A stretch of DNA of 37,392 nucleotides, from positions 1-37,392 of the forward strand of contig SLKJ01000034.1 of assembly GCA_007134675.1 (NCBI GenBank), given 5' to 3'. This document shows, in pieces, positions 24,183 to 33,608 of the stretch. The DNA is from Bacteroidales bacterium. GTDB taxonomy: Bacteria > Bacteroidota > Bacteroidia > Bacteroidales > PUMT01. Under the pieces are notes generated by a model, which saw only the letters and a program-made list of their open reading frames with translations, ran no database searches and was not told the origin of the DNA. A program made the translations under genes and the position numbers. The first letter of the stretch is position 1, and the number at the start of each line of letters is the position of its first letter.

Positions 24183-27140
24183 ATGAAGAAACAATACTGG
24201 AAGAGCCTGGAGGAACAGAAAGGAATTGGCCGGCAGGACTACCTTGAAGATCATATTTACGTGAATAAAAACGAGATAGCTGACCTGGTTGACGGGAAGT
24301 CACTGAACACTTCATCTTCACGGCGGGATTTTTTGAAGCTCTGCGGATTCAGTATTGCCTCTTCTGCTCTTATAGCTAGTTGTGAGCGTCCTGTTCAGAA
24401 GGCCATTCCATATCTTTTCAAACCCGAGGAGGTCACTCCCGGAACAGCAAATTACTATGCCAGCACATTTTTTGACGGTGATGATTATGCAAGCATCCTT
24501 GTAAAGGTTCGTGACGGCCGTCCCATTAAGATAGAAGGCAACGATTTGTCCGATCTGTCAAAAGGAACCGCATCAGCACGTGTTCAGGCCTCGGTGCTGG
24601 GGTTATATGACACTGCACGTTTCAGACAGCCTTCTGAAAACGGAGCAGTAGTGGACTGGGAACATGCCGACCGGAAGGTGAAGGAGGGACTCGAATCGGC
24701 GGCCTCTTCAGGAGGTAAAACGGTTATCCTTACCGGCACTGTTATTAGTCCATCAACAGAATCAATCATAAGGGATTTTTTAAGTAGACAACCCCGGTCG
24801 GAATGGATACAGTATGACCCACTATCTTTCTCGGCAATGCTTGAAGCCAACAGCAGATGTTTCAACAGGAGGGTGATCCCTTACATGCATTTCGGGAAAG
24901 CGGATCTGGTTGTGGGTTTTGGAGCAGATTTTCTGGGAACATGGCTGATGCCTGTAACTTTTTCAGGACAGTATGTTCAGGGAAGACGGGTATCTGAGGA
25001 TGAATCAGGGATGTCGAGGCACATCCAGCTTGAAAGCACTATGACAATTACCGGGGCAGCAGCAGATGAGAGGATACCCATAAAACCTTTACAGGTAAAG
25101 TCTATTCTTCGTTATTTATATGAAAGGCTCAGTGGTGGCACACCGGTGTCAGTAACAGGTCTTGATGCGAAACTTGACAGGATAGCCACCGGACTGGAAG
25201 AGAGCAGGGGGCGGTCACTGCTGGTATGCGGTTATAATGATATTGATGCCCAGATTCTTGTTAACGGCATAAATCATTTGCTTGGCAATTACGGTCCGGT
25301 GATTGACTTTTCAACACCCGTAAGGCTCCGGCACGGAGATGATGCCGCAATGGACAGGCTTATAGCAGAGATGAACAACGGGGAAGTATCTGCAATGTTA
25401 ATCCATAATGCTAATCCGGTTTTTGACTACCCTGACGGGGAAGGGTTCGGAAGTGGAATGGAACGGGTTGGCCTTAAAATATCGCTGGCCCAGGTTAAAG
25501 ATGAAACATCAGATTTGTGCGATTATATCTGCCCCGACAACCATTATCTTGAGTCCTGGGGTGATGCTTTGCCGGTAACAGGGCAGTACAGTCTTCAGCA
25601 GCCTGCGATCCGCCCCCTTGGCAATACCCGGCAGATGCAGGGCAGCCTGCTTAAATGGTCGGGTGAAAAGGATGATTATTACACCTACCTCAGAAATTTC
25701 TGGCAGTATTCTGTTTTCGGTCTGCCGGAAGCCGGGAAAGAGTTTGATGACCAGTGGAATGACTGCCTGCAAAAAGGAGTGTTCACTACAACTGTTCCGA
25801 CGGGACCTCAGCCTACATTCAATGAGGGATGCATTGAAGGGATCTCGCCGGAGACGGGCGTTAATGCAGGGGAAGGTCTTTTTGAAATGGAGATCATCCA
25901 GAGTATTGCCATCGGTAGTGGAAAACATGCAAATAACCCCTGGCTGCAGGAACTTCCCGATCCGGTGTCAAAGATCAGCTGGGACAATTACCTGGCTGTT
26001 TCACCGGCAGATGCCGGGGCCCTCTCACTTTCCACTGGTGATATTGTCAGGGTAGACGGGGATATCATAATCCCTGTGCTGGTGCAACCCGGACAGACTC
26101 CCGGCACTGTGTCAGCTGCAATGGGTTATGGCAGGAGTGTTGCCGGCAAGGTGGCTGAAGGAGTAGGGGTCAATGTAATGCCATTGGCCGAAGTGGTGAA
26201 TAGCTTTATTGATTACAGGGTAAATGTCAGTTCCATTGAAAAAACAGGAGAAAAACATAAGATGGCACTAAGCCAGACTCACCATTCAATGGAAGGCCGG
26301 GCGATAGTTCGCGAAACCACCCTGGGTGAATACCGCAATAACCCTTATGCTGGTAATGAGATGCGCCGGGAAATCCTTGATCATATGTACACCCTTTATG
26401 ATGAGGTGAAATTCGATGGACTGCACTGGGCGATGGCAATAGACCTCAATGCTTGTACAGGTTGCAGTTCATGTGTTATTGCCTGTCAGGCAGAGAATAA
26501 TATACCGGTAATCGGTAAGGATGAGGTATTCAGAAGGAGGATAATGCATTGGATGCGTATAGATCGCTATTATTCCGGCGACACCCTGAATCCTTCTGTA
26601 CATTTTATGCCAGTTATGTGCCAGCATTGTGACAATGCTCCGTGTGAGAATGTCTGCCCGGTTGCAGCCACCAACCACAGTGATGAAGGAGTTAACCAGA
26701 TGGCATATGTGCGTTGTATCGGGACCAAGTATTGTATTAACAATTGTCCCTACAAGGTTCGGAGATTCAACTGGTTCAACTATACCCGAAGTGATGATTA
26801 CAACTATTATATGAATGATGAAACCGGACGCCTGGTCCTTAATCCTGATGTAACGGTAAGGGAACGGGGAATAGTCGAGAAGTGCTCCTTTTGCATTCAG
26901 CGGATACAGGAGGCCAAAATAAAGGCCAAGGCAGAAAGACGTGTTCTCAGGGATGAGGAGATTCTCCCTGCCTGTGCACAGACGTGTCCCTCAAAAGCCA
27001 TTGTATTTGGCAACATTGCAGATGAGAACAGCCGTATAGCCGGAATTTTCAAAGACAAGCGCAACTATCACCTGCTGGAGGAGCTGCATACACTGCCCTC
27101 TGTAGGCTACCTGACAAAAGTAAAGAACAGACAAAGCTGA
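24183..27140 (+). CDS. actB: alternative complex III subunit ActB, iron-sulfur protein
   Basis: A 985-residue periplasmic subunit. The N-terminus carries a twin-arginine signal (SRRDFLKLCGFS, RR at 47-48) that ends in LIASC (C67), a lipobox-like site, so it may be a Tat-exported lipoprotein. Residues about 80-700 are a molybdopterin-oxidoreductase-like domain (KPEEVTPG, VRDGRPIKIEGND) that in ACIII carries no Mo cofactor. The C-terminal part from 758 is a four-cluster ferredoxin-like domain: CTGCSSCVIACQ, CQHCDNAPCENVCP, CIGTKYCINNCP, CSFC and CAQTCPSKAI. It begins 43 bases after actA and overlaps actC by one base (TGATGG). Confidence 0.96.
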   Translation: MKKQYWKSLEEQKGIGRQDYLEDHIYVNKNEIADLVDGKSLNTSSSRRDFLKLCGFSIASSALIASCERPVQKAIPYLFKPEEVTPGTANYYASTFFDGDDYASILVKVRDGRPIKIEGNDLSDLSKGTASARVQASVLGLYDTARFRQPSENGAVVDWEHADRKVKEGLESAASSGGKTVILTGTVISPSTESIIRDFLSRQPRSEWIQYDPLSFSAMLEANSRCFNRRVIPYMHFGKADLVVGFGADFLGTWLMPVTFSGQYVQGRRVSEDESGMSRHIQLESTMTITGAAADERIPIKPLQVKSILRYLYERLSGGTPVSVTGLDAKLDRIATGLEESRGRSLLVCGYNDIDAQILVNGINHLLGNYGPVIDFSTPVRLRHGDDAAMDRLIAEMNNGEVSAMLIHNANPVFDYPDGEGFGSGMERVGLKISLAQVKDETSDLCDYICPDNHYLESWGDALPVTGQYSLQQPAIRPLGNTRQMQGSLLKWSGEKDDYYTYLRNFWQYSVFGLPEAGKEFDDQWNDCLQKGVFTTTVPTGPQPTFNEGCIEGISPETGVNAGEGLFEMEIIQSIAIGSGKHANNPWLQELPDPVSKISWDNYLAVSPADAGALSLSTGDIVRVDGDIIIPVLVQPGQTPGTVSAAMGYGRSVAGKVAEGVGVNVMPLAEVVNSFIDYRVNVSSIEKTGEKHKMALSQTHHSMEGRAIVRETTLGEYRNNPYAGNEMRREILDHMYTLYDEVKFDGLHWAMAIDLNACTGCSSCVIACQAENNIPVIGKDEVFRRRIMHWMRIDRYYSGDTLNPSVHFMPVMCQHCDNAPCENVCPVAATNHSDEGVNQMAYVRCIGTKYCINNCPYKVRRFNWFNYTRSDDYNYYMNDETGRLVLNPDVTVRERGIVEKCSFCIQRIQEAKIKAKAERRVLRDEEILPACAQTCPSKAIVFGNIADENSRIAGIFKDKRNYHLLEELHTLPSVGYLTKVKNRQS

Positions 27141-28519
27141 TGGATATGGACAATACTGCAGTCCGCCCCGCCCTTATAAAGGGTAATAAGAGTTACCGGC
27201 AGGTGACAGATGATATAGCCGGCCCGTCTGAAAGAACACCTGCAAAATGGTGGTATGCAGCGATGACAGTATCAACAATGGCATTGCTTTTCGGTTTATG
27301 GGCAATGTATATTACGGTTGTTGAAGGTCTGGGGACCTGGGGGCTCAATAACTCCGTAGGATGGGGATGGGATATTATCAATTTCGTGTGGTGGATCGGG
27401 ATTGGTCATGCCGGGACCGCTTTTACCATATTCCTGATCGTCTTCCGTGCAAAATGGGCCGCCTCAATAAACAGGGCTGCCGAGGCGATGACAGTTTTTG
27501 CCGTAATGTGTGCGGCACTTTTTCCTGCACTCCACCTTGGACGGATATGGCTTATTTTCTATATTATGCCCTATCCCAATACAAGGGGACCGCTATGGGT
27601 GAACTATAACTCCCCTCTTTTCTGGGATGTGCTGGCCATTACTACCTACCTCCTCCTGTCAGTCACACTTTGGTATTTCGGTATGGTGCCTGATCTGGCC
27701 ACAATGAGGGACAGGGCCAAATCAAAGATAAAAAAGGGCATATACGGTTTTTTCAGCATGGGTTGGGTAGGTTCGGTACAGAACTGGGTGCGGTATGAGG
27801 CACTTTCCAAATTGCTGGGGGGACTTGCGGCGCCTCTTGTTGTTTCGGTTCATACAATTGTAGCAATCGACTTTGCGGTGTCAGTAATCCCGGGATGGCA
27901 TACCACTATCCTTCCTCCATACTTTTTTGTAGGTGCCATTTTTTCAGGGTTTGCAATGGTCCTTACCATCATGATCCTTATCCGCAAGACTTTTGCACTG
28001 ACTGATTTCATTACACGGTCACATCTTGATTCAATCTGCAGGGTGCTGATTTTCGGCAGTATGGTCATTGGGCTTGCATATGCCACCGAACTATTTATAG
28101 CATGGTATTCAGGCAGTGAATATGAATTTTTCACTTTCTTCAGGTCCAGGGCAACGGGCAGGTATTCAGTCTCTTTCTGGATCATGGTGGTATGCAATGC
28201 CATAATTCCCCAGCTTCTCTGGTTCAAAAAAATAAGGGCCAGCCTGAACTGGATGCTGGTGATCTCCATTATCATTAACATTGGTATGTGGTATGAAAGG
28301 TTCGTCATTATGATATCTTCACTAGCCCAGGATTATCTTCCCTCAAGCTGGGTCAGTTATTCGCCCACAATTGTTGATATAGGGATTTATGTCGGGACCT
28401 TCGGGATTTTTGCCAGCGGAATGCTGATGTTTATCCGTTATATTCCCATGATAGCCATATCAGAGGTTAAGGGGCTAGCTGGAGAAAAAAAGGATGAAAT
28501 AAAACCTGACACAAAATGA
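27140..28519 (+). CDS. actC: alternative complex III subunit ActC (NrfD-like quinol-binding)
   Basis: A 459-residue integral membrane protein with about ten hydrophobic segments of the NrfD/PsrC type, the site of menaquinol oxidation in ACIII. Typical segments are WWIGIGHAGTAFTIFLI, LFPALHLGRIW and FDVLAI-like FWDVLAITTYLL. It overlaps actB by one base and actD by four (ATGA), indicating translational coupling. It is paired with the homologous ActF later in the operon. Confidence 0.95.
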   Translation: MDMDNTAVRPALIKGNKSYRQVTDDIAGPSERTPAKWWYAAMTVSTMALLFGLWAMYITVVEGLGTWGLNNSVGWGWDIINFVWWIGIGHAGTAFTIFLIVFRAKWAASINRAAEAMTVFAVMCAALFPALHLGRIWLIFYIMPYPNTRGPLWVNYNSPLFWDVLAITTYLLLSVTLWYFGMVPDLATMRDRAKSKIKKGIYGFFSMGWVGSVQNWVRYEALSKLLGGLAAPLVVSVHTIVAIDFAVSVIPGWHTTILPPYFFVGAIFSGFAMVLTIMILIRKTFALTDFITRSHLDSICRVLIFGSMVIGLAYATELFIAWYSGSEYEFFTFFRSRATGRYSVSFWIMVVCNAIIPQLLWFKKIRASLNWMLVISIIINIGMWYERFVIMISSLAQDYLPSSWVSYSPTIVDIGIYVGTFGIFASGMLMFIRYIPMIAISEVKGLAGEKKDEIKPDTK

Positions 28520-29037
28520 AAGATAAGGATATAATAGCTGTTTTTGAAAATGATCTCGATCTGGTCAAAGCAATTGGGAGTCTGAAGGAAAGCAGTATCC
28601 CGGTAAGGGATGCCTTTACCCCCTTCCCTGTCCATGATGTACTCAAGATGCTCGGAAGGAAAAGCAGACTGCCATATTTTTCCGTTATGGCAGGTGCCGG
28701 TTCAATTATCCTTGTGTTTGCCTTCCTCTATTATACTGCCGTAATTGATTACCCGATCAACTACGGGGGGAAGCCCTATTTTGCGTTCCCCTCCTTTGTT
28801 GTGATCATATTCCTGCTAACAATATTGATCACTTTTATCAGCACGGTTCTTGTCTTCCACTTCAGAACCGGCCTGTTCCCGGGGAAGGAACCTGAAATAC
28901 CCGTGCCGGATTCGTCTGATGACAGGTTTATCCTTACTGTAGGAGTGGATGAAGGGCTCTCAGGTGAGATGAGGTCAATGGCAAAAGAAATACTTACAAA
29001 GAGCGGTGCACTTGAGATTATTGAAACGGAACAGTAA
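28516..29037 (+). CDS. actD: alternative complex III subunit ActD (DUF3341)
   Basis: A 173-residue membrane protein with two hydrophobic segments (about 57-77 and 93-115) between a cytoplasmic N-terminal domain and a C-terminal tail. Motifs typical of the DUF3341 ActD family are VRDAFTPFPVHD, then YPINYGGKPYFAFPSFV. It has no cofactor and is a structural part of the complex. It overlaps actC by 4 bases. Confidence 0.93.
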   Translation: MKDKDIIAVFENDLDLVKAIGSLKESSIPVRDAFTPFPVHDVLKMLGRKSRLPYFSVMAGAGSIILVFAFLYYTAVIDYPINYGGKPYFAFPSFVVIIFLLTILITFISTVLVFHFRTGLFPGKEPEIPVPDSSDDRFILTVGVDEGLSGEMRSMAKEILTKSGALEIIETEQ

Positions 29038-29055
29038 TGGATAATTTTAAATTAT

Positions 29056-29700
29056 ATGAAAGAAGAAGATAGTATAAAATCAGTTAAGCGGAGAACTGCG
29101 GGTAGTGTCGTGGCACTATTTTTTATTCTGTCAATCATTATCATGTCATGCGACAGGGGGGCCAATGATCCGGGATGGGACTATTTCCCGGACATGGCTT
29201 ATTCGCCTGCATACCGCACATGGTCTGATAACCCGGTACTGGAAAATAATATGACAATGTTGTCACCGGTTAAAGGCACTATACCGAGGAATATGATCCC
29301 GTTTCAGTATGAAAGGACACTCGAGGATCAGGTGCGTGCTGGTCTTGAGCTTGTTAATCCATTTGAATACTCAGTTGGAAATATTGAAAGGGGCAAAGTG
29401 GCATACAACGTTTTCTGCATGAATTGTCATGGAGAAAGTGGAGATGGACTGGGTTACCTTTTTACTTCAGGCAGGTATCTTGTTCCTCCGTCTTCAGTGG
29501 TTGATGAGAAAATCAAAGCACAGCCGGACGGCAGCATCTATCATACAATTTCACTTGGTTACGGGGTTATGGCAGAACATGCATCCCTGATCCTGCCTGA
29601 AGACAGATGGAAGATCATACTTTACATCAGAGAGGAGCTTCAGGGTGAGAGGTTTGAATTGCATTATCCGGAAGAGGGGATGCCTTTTGTAGCCGATTGA
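29056..29700 (+). CDS. actE: alternative complex III subunit ActE, mono-haem cytochrome c lipoprotein
   Basis: A 214-residue protein with a lipoprotein signal (SIIIMSC, acylated Cys at 32), so anchored on the periplasmic side. The single haem site is CMNCH at 121-125, with a likely Met ligand in YGVMAEHASLI. NPFEYSVGNIERGKVAYN before the haem is typical of ActE. It probably passes electrons from ActA to the oxidase or a soluble carrier. It lies 18 bases after actD. Confidence 0.94.
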   Translation: MKEEDSIKSVKRRTAGSVVALFFILSIIIMSCDRGANDPGWDYFPDMAYSPAYRTWSDNPVLENNMTMLSPVKGTIPRNMIPFQYERTLEDQVRAGLELVNPFEYSVGNIERGKVAYNVFCMNCHGESGDGLGYLFTSGRYLVPPSSVVDEKIKAQPDGSIYHTISLGYGVMAEHASLILPEDRWKIILYIREELQGERFELHYPEEGMPFVAD

Positions 29701-29729
29701 TCAATAAAGCCTGAAAAATTTGATATAAC

Positions 29730-30890
29730 ATGAAAGAAACCTTCAATATTCCCGGGAGAATCAAATTGCTGGCCCTGCTTTTAACAGGTCTGGGAGTGCT
29801 TGCAGTGATCACTGGTTTTGTTACTGATCAGCCAAGGATGTGGACCAGCCTGTTGATCAATAATTTTTATTACCTGTCCCTTGCGCTTGGAGCAGTTTTT
29901 TTCCTTGCCCTCCAGTATGTTACAGATTCCCGATGGTCGGCCATGTTCAATAGAATTCCCGAGGCAATGGCATCTTTTGTACCAGCAGCATTTATTTTCA
30001 TGATCATACTTTTTCCAGGCATGAGCGTGATTTATGAATGGGCTGAACCGGGAATAGCCGAGAGGGATGCCCTGATTGCGCATAAATCACCATACCTGAA
30101 CATTCCATTTTTCTTTGTACGCATGGTTTTGCTTTTCAGCCTCTGGATACTGCTGATTTTTATGATACGACGCCATTCCCTGAACCAGGAGATCGTTGAT
30201 GGAGCTGCATGGTTCAAAAAGAGCAGGCACTACTCCATGGTTTTTATTTTTGTATTTGCCCTTACTTTTTCAGTGGCATCTTTTGATTGGATAATGTCAA
30301 TAGATTCGCACTGGTTCAGTACCATTTTCGGGATCAGGGCCATTATTTCCTCTCTTTATTATTCTGTTGCAGCTATAATCCTGCTGGTGCTTTCCCTTAA
30401 CAGTGCAGGCTATCTTAAAGCCCTGAATAAATATCATCTGAACGATTTTTCCCGTTATCTATTCAGGTTAAGTATAGTATTTGGTTATTTATGGTTCATG
30501 CAGTATTTCATAATCTGGTATGCCAATATACCTGAAACCACATTCTATTACGTTTACAGGGTTAATCAGCCGTGGACCTTTTTGTTTTATGCCGAGCTGA
30601 TAATTAACTGGACTATCCCCTTTCTGGCGCTTATGTCAGATGATGCCGGACGCAGGAAAATCGTGCTGATTCCGGTGAGTATTGTTGTTCTTGCCGGGTT
30701 CTACATCAGTCTTTACATTCAGATCATTCCGGGCAGTATAGGAGAACTCAGAATAGGTTTTATTGAATTGGGCAGTTTTGCAGGATTTGCAGGTCTTTTT
30801 ATCCTGATTTTTATGAACAGCCTTTCAAGAGCACCCCTGCTGACGGAGAACCACCCCTTTATGAAGGAGAGCCTCGATCACCACCTTTGA
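29730..30890 (+). CDS. actF: alternative complex III subunit ActF (NrfD-like)
   Basis: A 386-residue membrane protein with about ten hydrophobic segments, homologous to the core of ActC but shorter. SVASFDWIMSIDSHWFSTIFG and QYFIIWYANIPETTFYY are strong signatures of this subunit. It is the last act gene, 29 bases after actE. The 87 bases between its stop and the convergent HMA lipoprotein gene contain no strong terminator; a 7-bp stem GCTATTC/GAATAGC at 30977-30997 lacks a T run. Confidence 0.94.
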   Translation: MKETFNIPGRIKLLALLLTGLGVLAVITGFVTDQPRMWTSLLINNFYYLSLALGAVFFLALQYVTDSRWSAMFNRIPEAMASFVPAAFIFMIILFPGMSVIYEWAEPGIAERDALIAHKSPYLNIPFFFVRMVLLFSLWILLIFMIRRHSLNQEIVDGAAWFKKSRHYSMVFIFVFALTFSVASFDWIMSIDSHWFSTIFGIRAIISSLYYSVAAIILLVLSLNSAGYLKALNKYHLNDFSRYLFRLSIVFGYLWFMQYFIIWYANIPETTFYYVYRVNQPWTFLFYAELIINWTIPFLALMSDDAGRRKIVLIPVSIVVLAGFYISLYIQIIPGSIGELRIGFIELGSFAGFAGLFILIFMNSLSRAPLLTENHPFMKESLDHHL

Positions 30891-30977
30891 AAAGAGATTT
30901 AACATATTCAGCTGACCTGTCCATATTATCGGGCTCAGCCGCAAAGATCCCGGATCAGGAGCCGGTTTGGGAGCCTG

Positions 30978-31325
30978 CTATTCTTTGTGTGAATAGCCTG
31001 ATACAGCATAACCACTTGAAAATATGGCTTCTTCCATTTTCTTTTCAGTAACAAGGGTTTTGTCATATTTTACCACAGCCTTTGCTGTCTGGTGCGATGC
31101 TTCCACCTCTGCAACACCCTCAAGGCTTTTTAGTGATCTCACAACAGCGCCTTCACAACCAGTGCAGGTCATTCCTTCAACCTCAAAATTGATGGTTACA
31201 ATATTTCCCGGATCTATCTGTATGGAGGGTTCTGCATTACCGGTAACCCCGTTGTCTGATCCGGTTCTGCCTGTGCAGGCAGTAAATACCAGGGTGATCG
31301 TCAGTATAAAAATTATTCTGTTCAT
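30978..31325 (-). CDS. heavy-metal-associated (HMA) domain lipoprotein
   Basis: A 115-residue exported protein. The lipobox VFTAC places the acylated Cys at 17, and residues about 43-110 are an HMA domain with the metal site GMTCTGC (C54, C57), then VRSLKSLEGV and FSSGYAVSGY. HMA domains bind Cu(I) or similar soft metals, usually in the cytoplasm; this copy is predicted outside the inner membrane. It is the last gene on the minus strand after ctaB and belongs to the cytochrome oxidase block, so delivery of copper to CuA or CuB together with SCO is the natural inference. A mercury-binding role cannot be excluded. Confidence 0.85.
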   Translation of the reverse strand: MNRIIFILTITLVFTACTGRTGSDNGVTGNAEPSIQIDPGNIVTINFEVEGMTCTGCEGAVVRSLKSLEGVAEVEASHQTAKAVVKYDKTLVTEKKMEEAIFSSGYAVSGYSHKE

Positions 31326-31361
31326 TTCTTACGTTGGTTTAGAATACTTCAAATTTTTGCT

Positions 31362-32360
31362 TTACCTGTAAACATATGAATTATTGAATTTGTTCGTTTC
31401 GCCCGGGAATCTGCGGGTGTTTTTCCCATAAGGGTAATAAAAAAAACAGCCTGCAGCCGCGGTAACTGCATGTTTTTGGGTGGTGAATGCTGCATCTGTT
31501 ATTAAAAGTATCATGATCAGCAGGTAAAATATATTGAGTGCAAAGAAAGGACTCATGTGCTGGCTTTCAGGATTCCGGCTCAGATTATGGTATGCCGAAA
31601 ACATCAACAGCATTGCTGTTGCTGCAATATAAACCAGCAGAAGGGCGGGATGGGAAATCAGTCCCTGAGCGGGAAGAAGGGCAGATACAGCTGCCGTTGC
31701 CACTATCCAAGTATAGCTGATCCGGTTTATCTGGACGGGGGAGAACAGGGTGGTCAGGCTGGGCAAACCTGCCATTTCATATTCCCTTCCGTACCTCAGA
31801 AGCAGGAGCCAGAAATGAGGTATCTGTCCCACAATAAAGAAGAGCACAATGACCACTATTCCCGGATCTGCCCAATGTCCTCCCCCGGCCAGCCACCCTA
31901 TCAGAGGCGGCACTCCTCCGGTTACCGATCCTGGAATAACAGCAAATGCAGTTATTCTCTTAAGAGGCGTGTAGACGGCATTGTACCATAGAAAATTAAA
32001 CAGACCCAGCAGGAGTATGAGAGGAGGGAAAGCGGACAGGAGGAGCAGGCTGCCTGTGATAGTGGAAATCACTGTGAAATAAAGGACAGCACCCGGAGAA
32101 ACCAATCCGGATGGGATGGGCCTTGATTTTGTGCGCTCCATCAAAGAATCCGTTTTCCGCTCCTGATAATGGTTAAGTGCTGCCGATCCTGACGAAAGCA
32201 GGAATATTCCCGCAAGAAGAGGCAGGAGTGAGGGTGACATGCTCCCGGTGCAGACGAAATATCCGGTAAAGGTTGTGGCGGTTACAGAAAGGGATATACG
32301 TATTTTGGATAGTGATCCAGCTATCCGGATTAGCTTTATGATAAATTCCCCATTCGTCAC
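31362..32360 (-). CDS. ctaB: protoheme IX farnesyltransferase
   Basis: Makes haem O, the precursor of haem A for the oxidase, at the inner membrane. The UbiA-family protein of 332 residues has about nine hydrophobic segments. The prenyl-diphosphate site reads N-HYQ-E-RKT-D-SLMERTKSRP, the Bacteroidota variant with Glu in place of the first Asp. The second conserved region is PLKRITAFAVIPGSVTGGVPPLIGW, and GQIPHFWLL is diagnostic for CtaB. It is about 30 residues longer than usual, because of a polar C-terminal tail. The start overlaps the coxB stop by four bases. No ctaA (haem A synthase) is in the window. Confidence 0.94.
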   Translation of the reverse strand: MTNGEFIIKLIRIAGSLSKIRISLSVTATTFTGYFVCTGSMSPSLLPLLAGIFLLSSGSAALNHYQERKTDSLMERTKSRPIPSGLVSPGAVLYFTVISTITGSLLLLSAFPPLILLLGLFNFLWYNAVYTPLKRITAFAVIPGSVTGGVPPLIGWLAGGGHWADPGIVVIVLFFIVGQIPHFWLLLLRYGREYEMAGLPSLTTLFSPVQINRISYTWIVATAAVSALLPAQGLISHPALLLVYIAATAMLLMFSAYHNLSRNPESQHMSPFFALNIFYLLIMILLITDAAFTTQKHAVTAAAGCFFYYPYGKNTRRFPGETNKFNNSYVYR

Positions 32361-33295
32361 TGAATGGTTTTAAGATACTCGATAATGTCCTGTATACCCT
32401 GTTCATCTATCAGGTTCCGGTACGAAAGCATCAGGCCCGGGCTGTAACCCTTGACTATATCCGCATCGGGTTCGTATATGGAACGTCTTATATAGTCACC
32501 TTCAGCAATTATTTCCCTTTCGGTTCCATTGGTTATGACGGTAACCGTTGAACCGTAAAGGCCCTTGAAGGTTGGTCCGACAAGCCTGGTGCCATCGCTG
32601 GAGTGACAGGCATTGCATCCGTTCAACCTAAGTAACTGCATTCCGGCAGCACCGGGACGCTCAACATCGGCTACAAGCACCTCTGTTGTATCTGCCAGCC
32701 ACTCTTCAAAATCATATTCCGGCATAACCACCACAGCAGTGGTCATATAGGCATGCTGAAGTCCGCAATACTCTGCACAGAAAAGGTCATATACCCCGGG
32801 CTGGCCTGCCTCAAACCAGAGGAAGCCTTCCCTTCCGGGGACCATATCCTGCTTTATCCTGAATGCAGGAATATAAAGGCTGTGCAATACATCCTGCGCA
32901 ATAAGGTTGACCCTGACCGGTCGATTTTGCGGTACAAACAGGGTGTCTGTCAGCCTGCCGTTCTCGTATTCAAACATCCAGCTCCACATCCGGGCATAGC
33001 TTTTAACCACCATGGCATCTTCGGGCGGCTCCTGCATTGGTTTCCACCCGGTCCATCCGTAGTGGAACATTACCAGTACCAGTGCAACCGGTATGATGGT
33101 CCAGATTATCTCCAGGGTAGTACTTCCTTTTATCTGTGTGGCGACGGGATTTCTTTTTCTGTTGTACCTGTAAATAAACCAGATCATTGTAAGGGAGATT
33201 CCCACTATGAAAAATACCGTCACCCAGAATATGAACATGAATGTGGTTTCGAATCCCGCTACAAAATTTGATACATCCCTTGTTTCTGAAATCAT
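32357..33295 (-). CDS. coxB: cytochrome c oxidase subunit II with fused cytochrome c (caa3 type)
   Basis: Accepts electrons at CuA. The 312-residue protein has two N-terminal membrane segments (about 16-42 and 62-80) and then a cupredoxin domain with all CuA ligands: H138 in DVLHSLYIP, and C173, C177, H181 and M184 in CAEYCGLQHAYM. A C-terminal cytochrome c domain (about 215-310) has haem site CNACH at 227-231 and a likely Met ligand in GLMLSY. The fusion defines a caa3-type oxidase, so the haem can take electrons directly from ACIII or its cytochrome. It overlaps ctaB by 4 bases and follows coxD by 10. Confidence 0.96.
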   Translation of the reverse strand: MISETRDVSNFVAGFETTFMFIFWVTVFFIVGISLTMIWFIYRYNRKRNPVATQIKGSTTLEIIWTIIPVALVLVMFHYGWTGWKPMQEPPEDAMVVKSYARMWSWMFEYENGRLTDTLFVPQNRPVRVNLIAQDVLHSLYIPAFRIKQDMVPGREGFLWFEAGQPGVYDLFCAEYCGLQHAYMTTAVVVMPEYDFEEWLADTTEVLVADVERPGAAGMQLLRLNGCNACHSSDGTRLVGPTFKGLYGSTVTVITNGTEREIIAEGDYIRRSIYEPDADIVKGYSPGLMLSYRNLIDEQGIQDIIEYLKTIQ

Positions 33296-33305
33296 GATCA
33301 GTGAA

Positions 33306-33593
33306 TTATCTGAATAAGTAGTCCAAAAAGGTTATAACAATTATGCTTACTATTGAAAAGATGATAAAGGCAACCATAATTGAATATATGATATTGTCAA
33401 ATTTAAGATGCATAAAATATATAAGCACAATAAGAGCTTTGGCTGAAGCAAGAACCAGAGCCACGGTAACGGTCAGCGGTCCCAGTTCTATGCTTGTAAC
33501 CGCAACCGAGAGAGCGGTTAGAACGATCAGTCCGAGAAGGACCGTGATGTGAGTCTTATAGGGAACAATATGATGTTTTCCGTTGTTTTCCAT
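33306..33593 (-). CDS. coxD: cytochrome c oxidase subunit IV
   Basis: A 95-residue protein with three hydrophobic segments (about 15-35, 37-60 and 66-92), resembling the prokaryotic COX4 family. The segment ALIVLIYFMHLKFD is characteristic. It is a small accessory subunit of the oxidase with no cofactor, 15 bases after coxC and 10 before coxB. Confidence 0.88.
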   Translation of the reverse strand: MENNGKHHIVPYKTHITVLLGLIVLTALSVAVTSIELGPLTVTVALVLASAKALIVLIYFMHLKFDNIIYSIMVAFIIFSIVSIIVITFLDYLFR

Positions 33594-33608
33594 TATTATT
33601 TTATTTTT

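Noticed and set aside
24183-27140. Formate dehydrogenase or other molybdoenzyme
   Set aside because: The molybdopterin-like domain plus four-cluster C-terminus, Tat signal and flanking actA, actC-F identify ActB, a subunit that has no Mo cofactor in known complexes.
30977-30997. Terminator between actF and the HMA gene
   Set aside because: The GCTATTC/GAATAGC stem is perfect but AT-rich and lacks a T run on either strand; it also overlaps the HMA coding end.
32753-33271. Plus-strand 172-residue open frame
   Set aside because: Antisense shadow of coxB, which has intact CuA and haem motifs.
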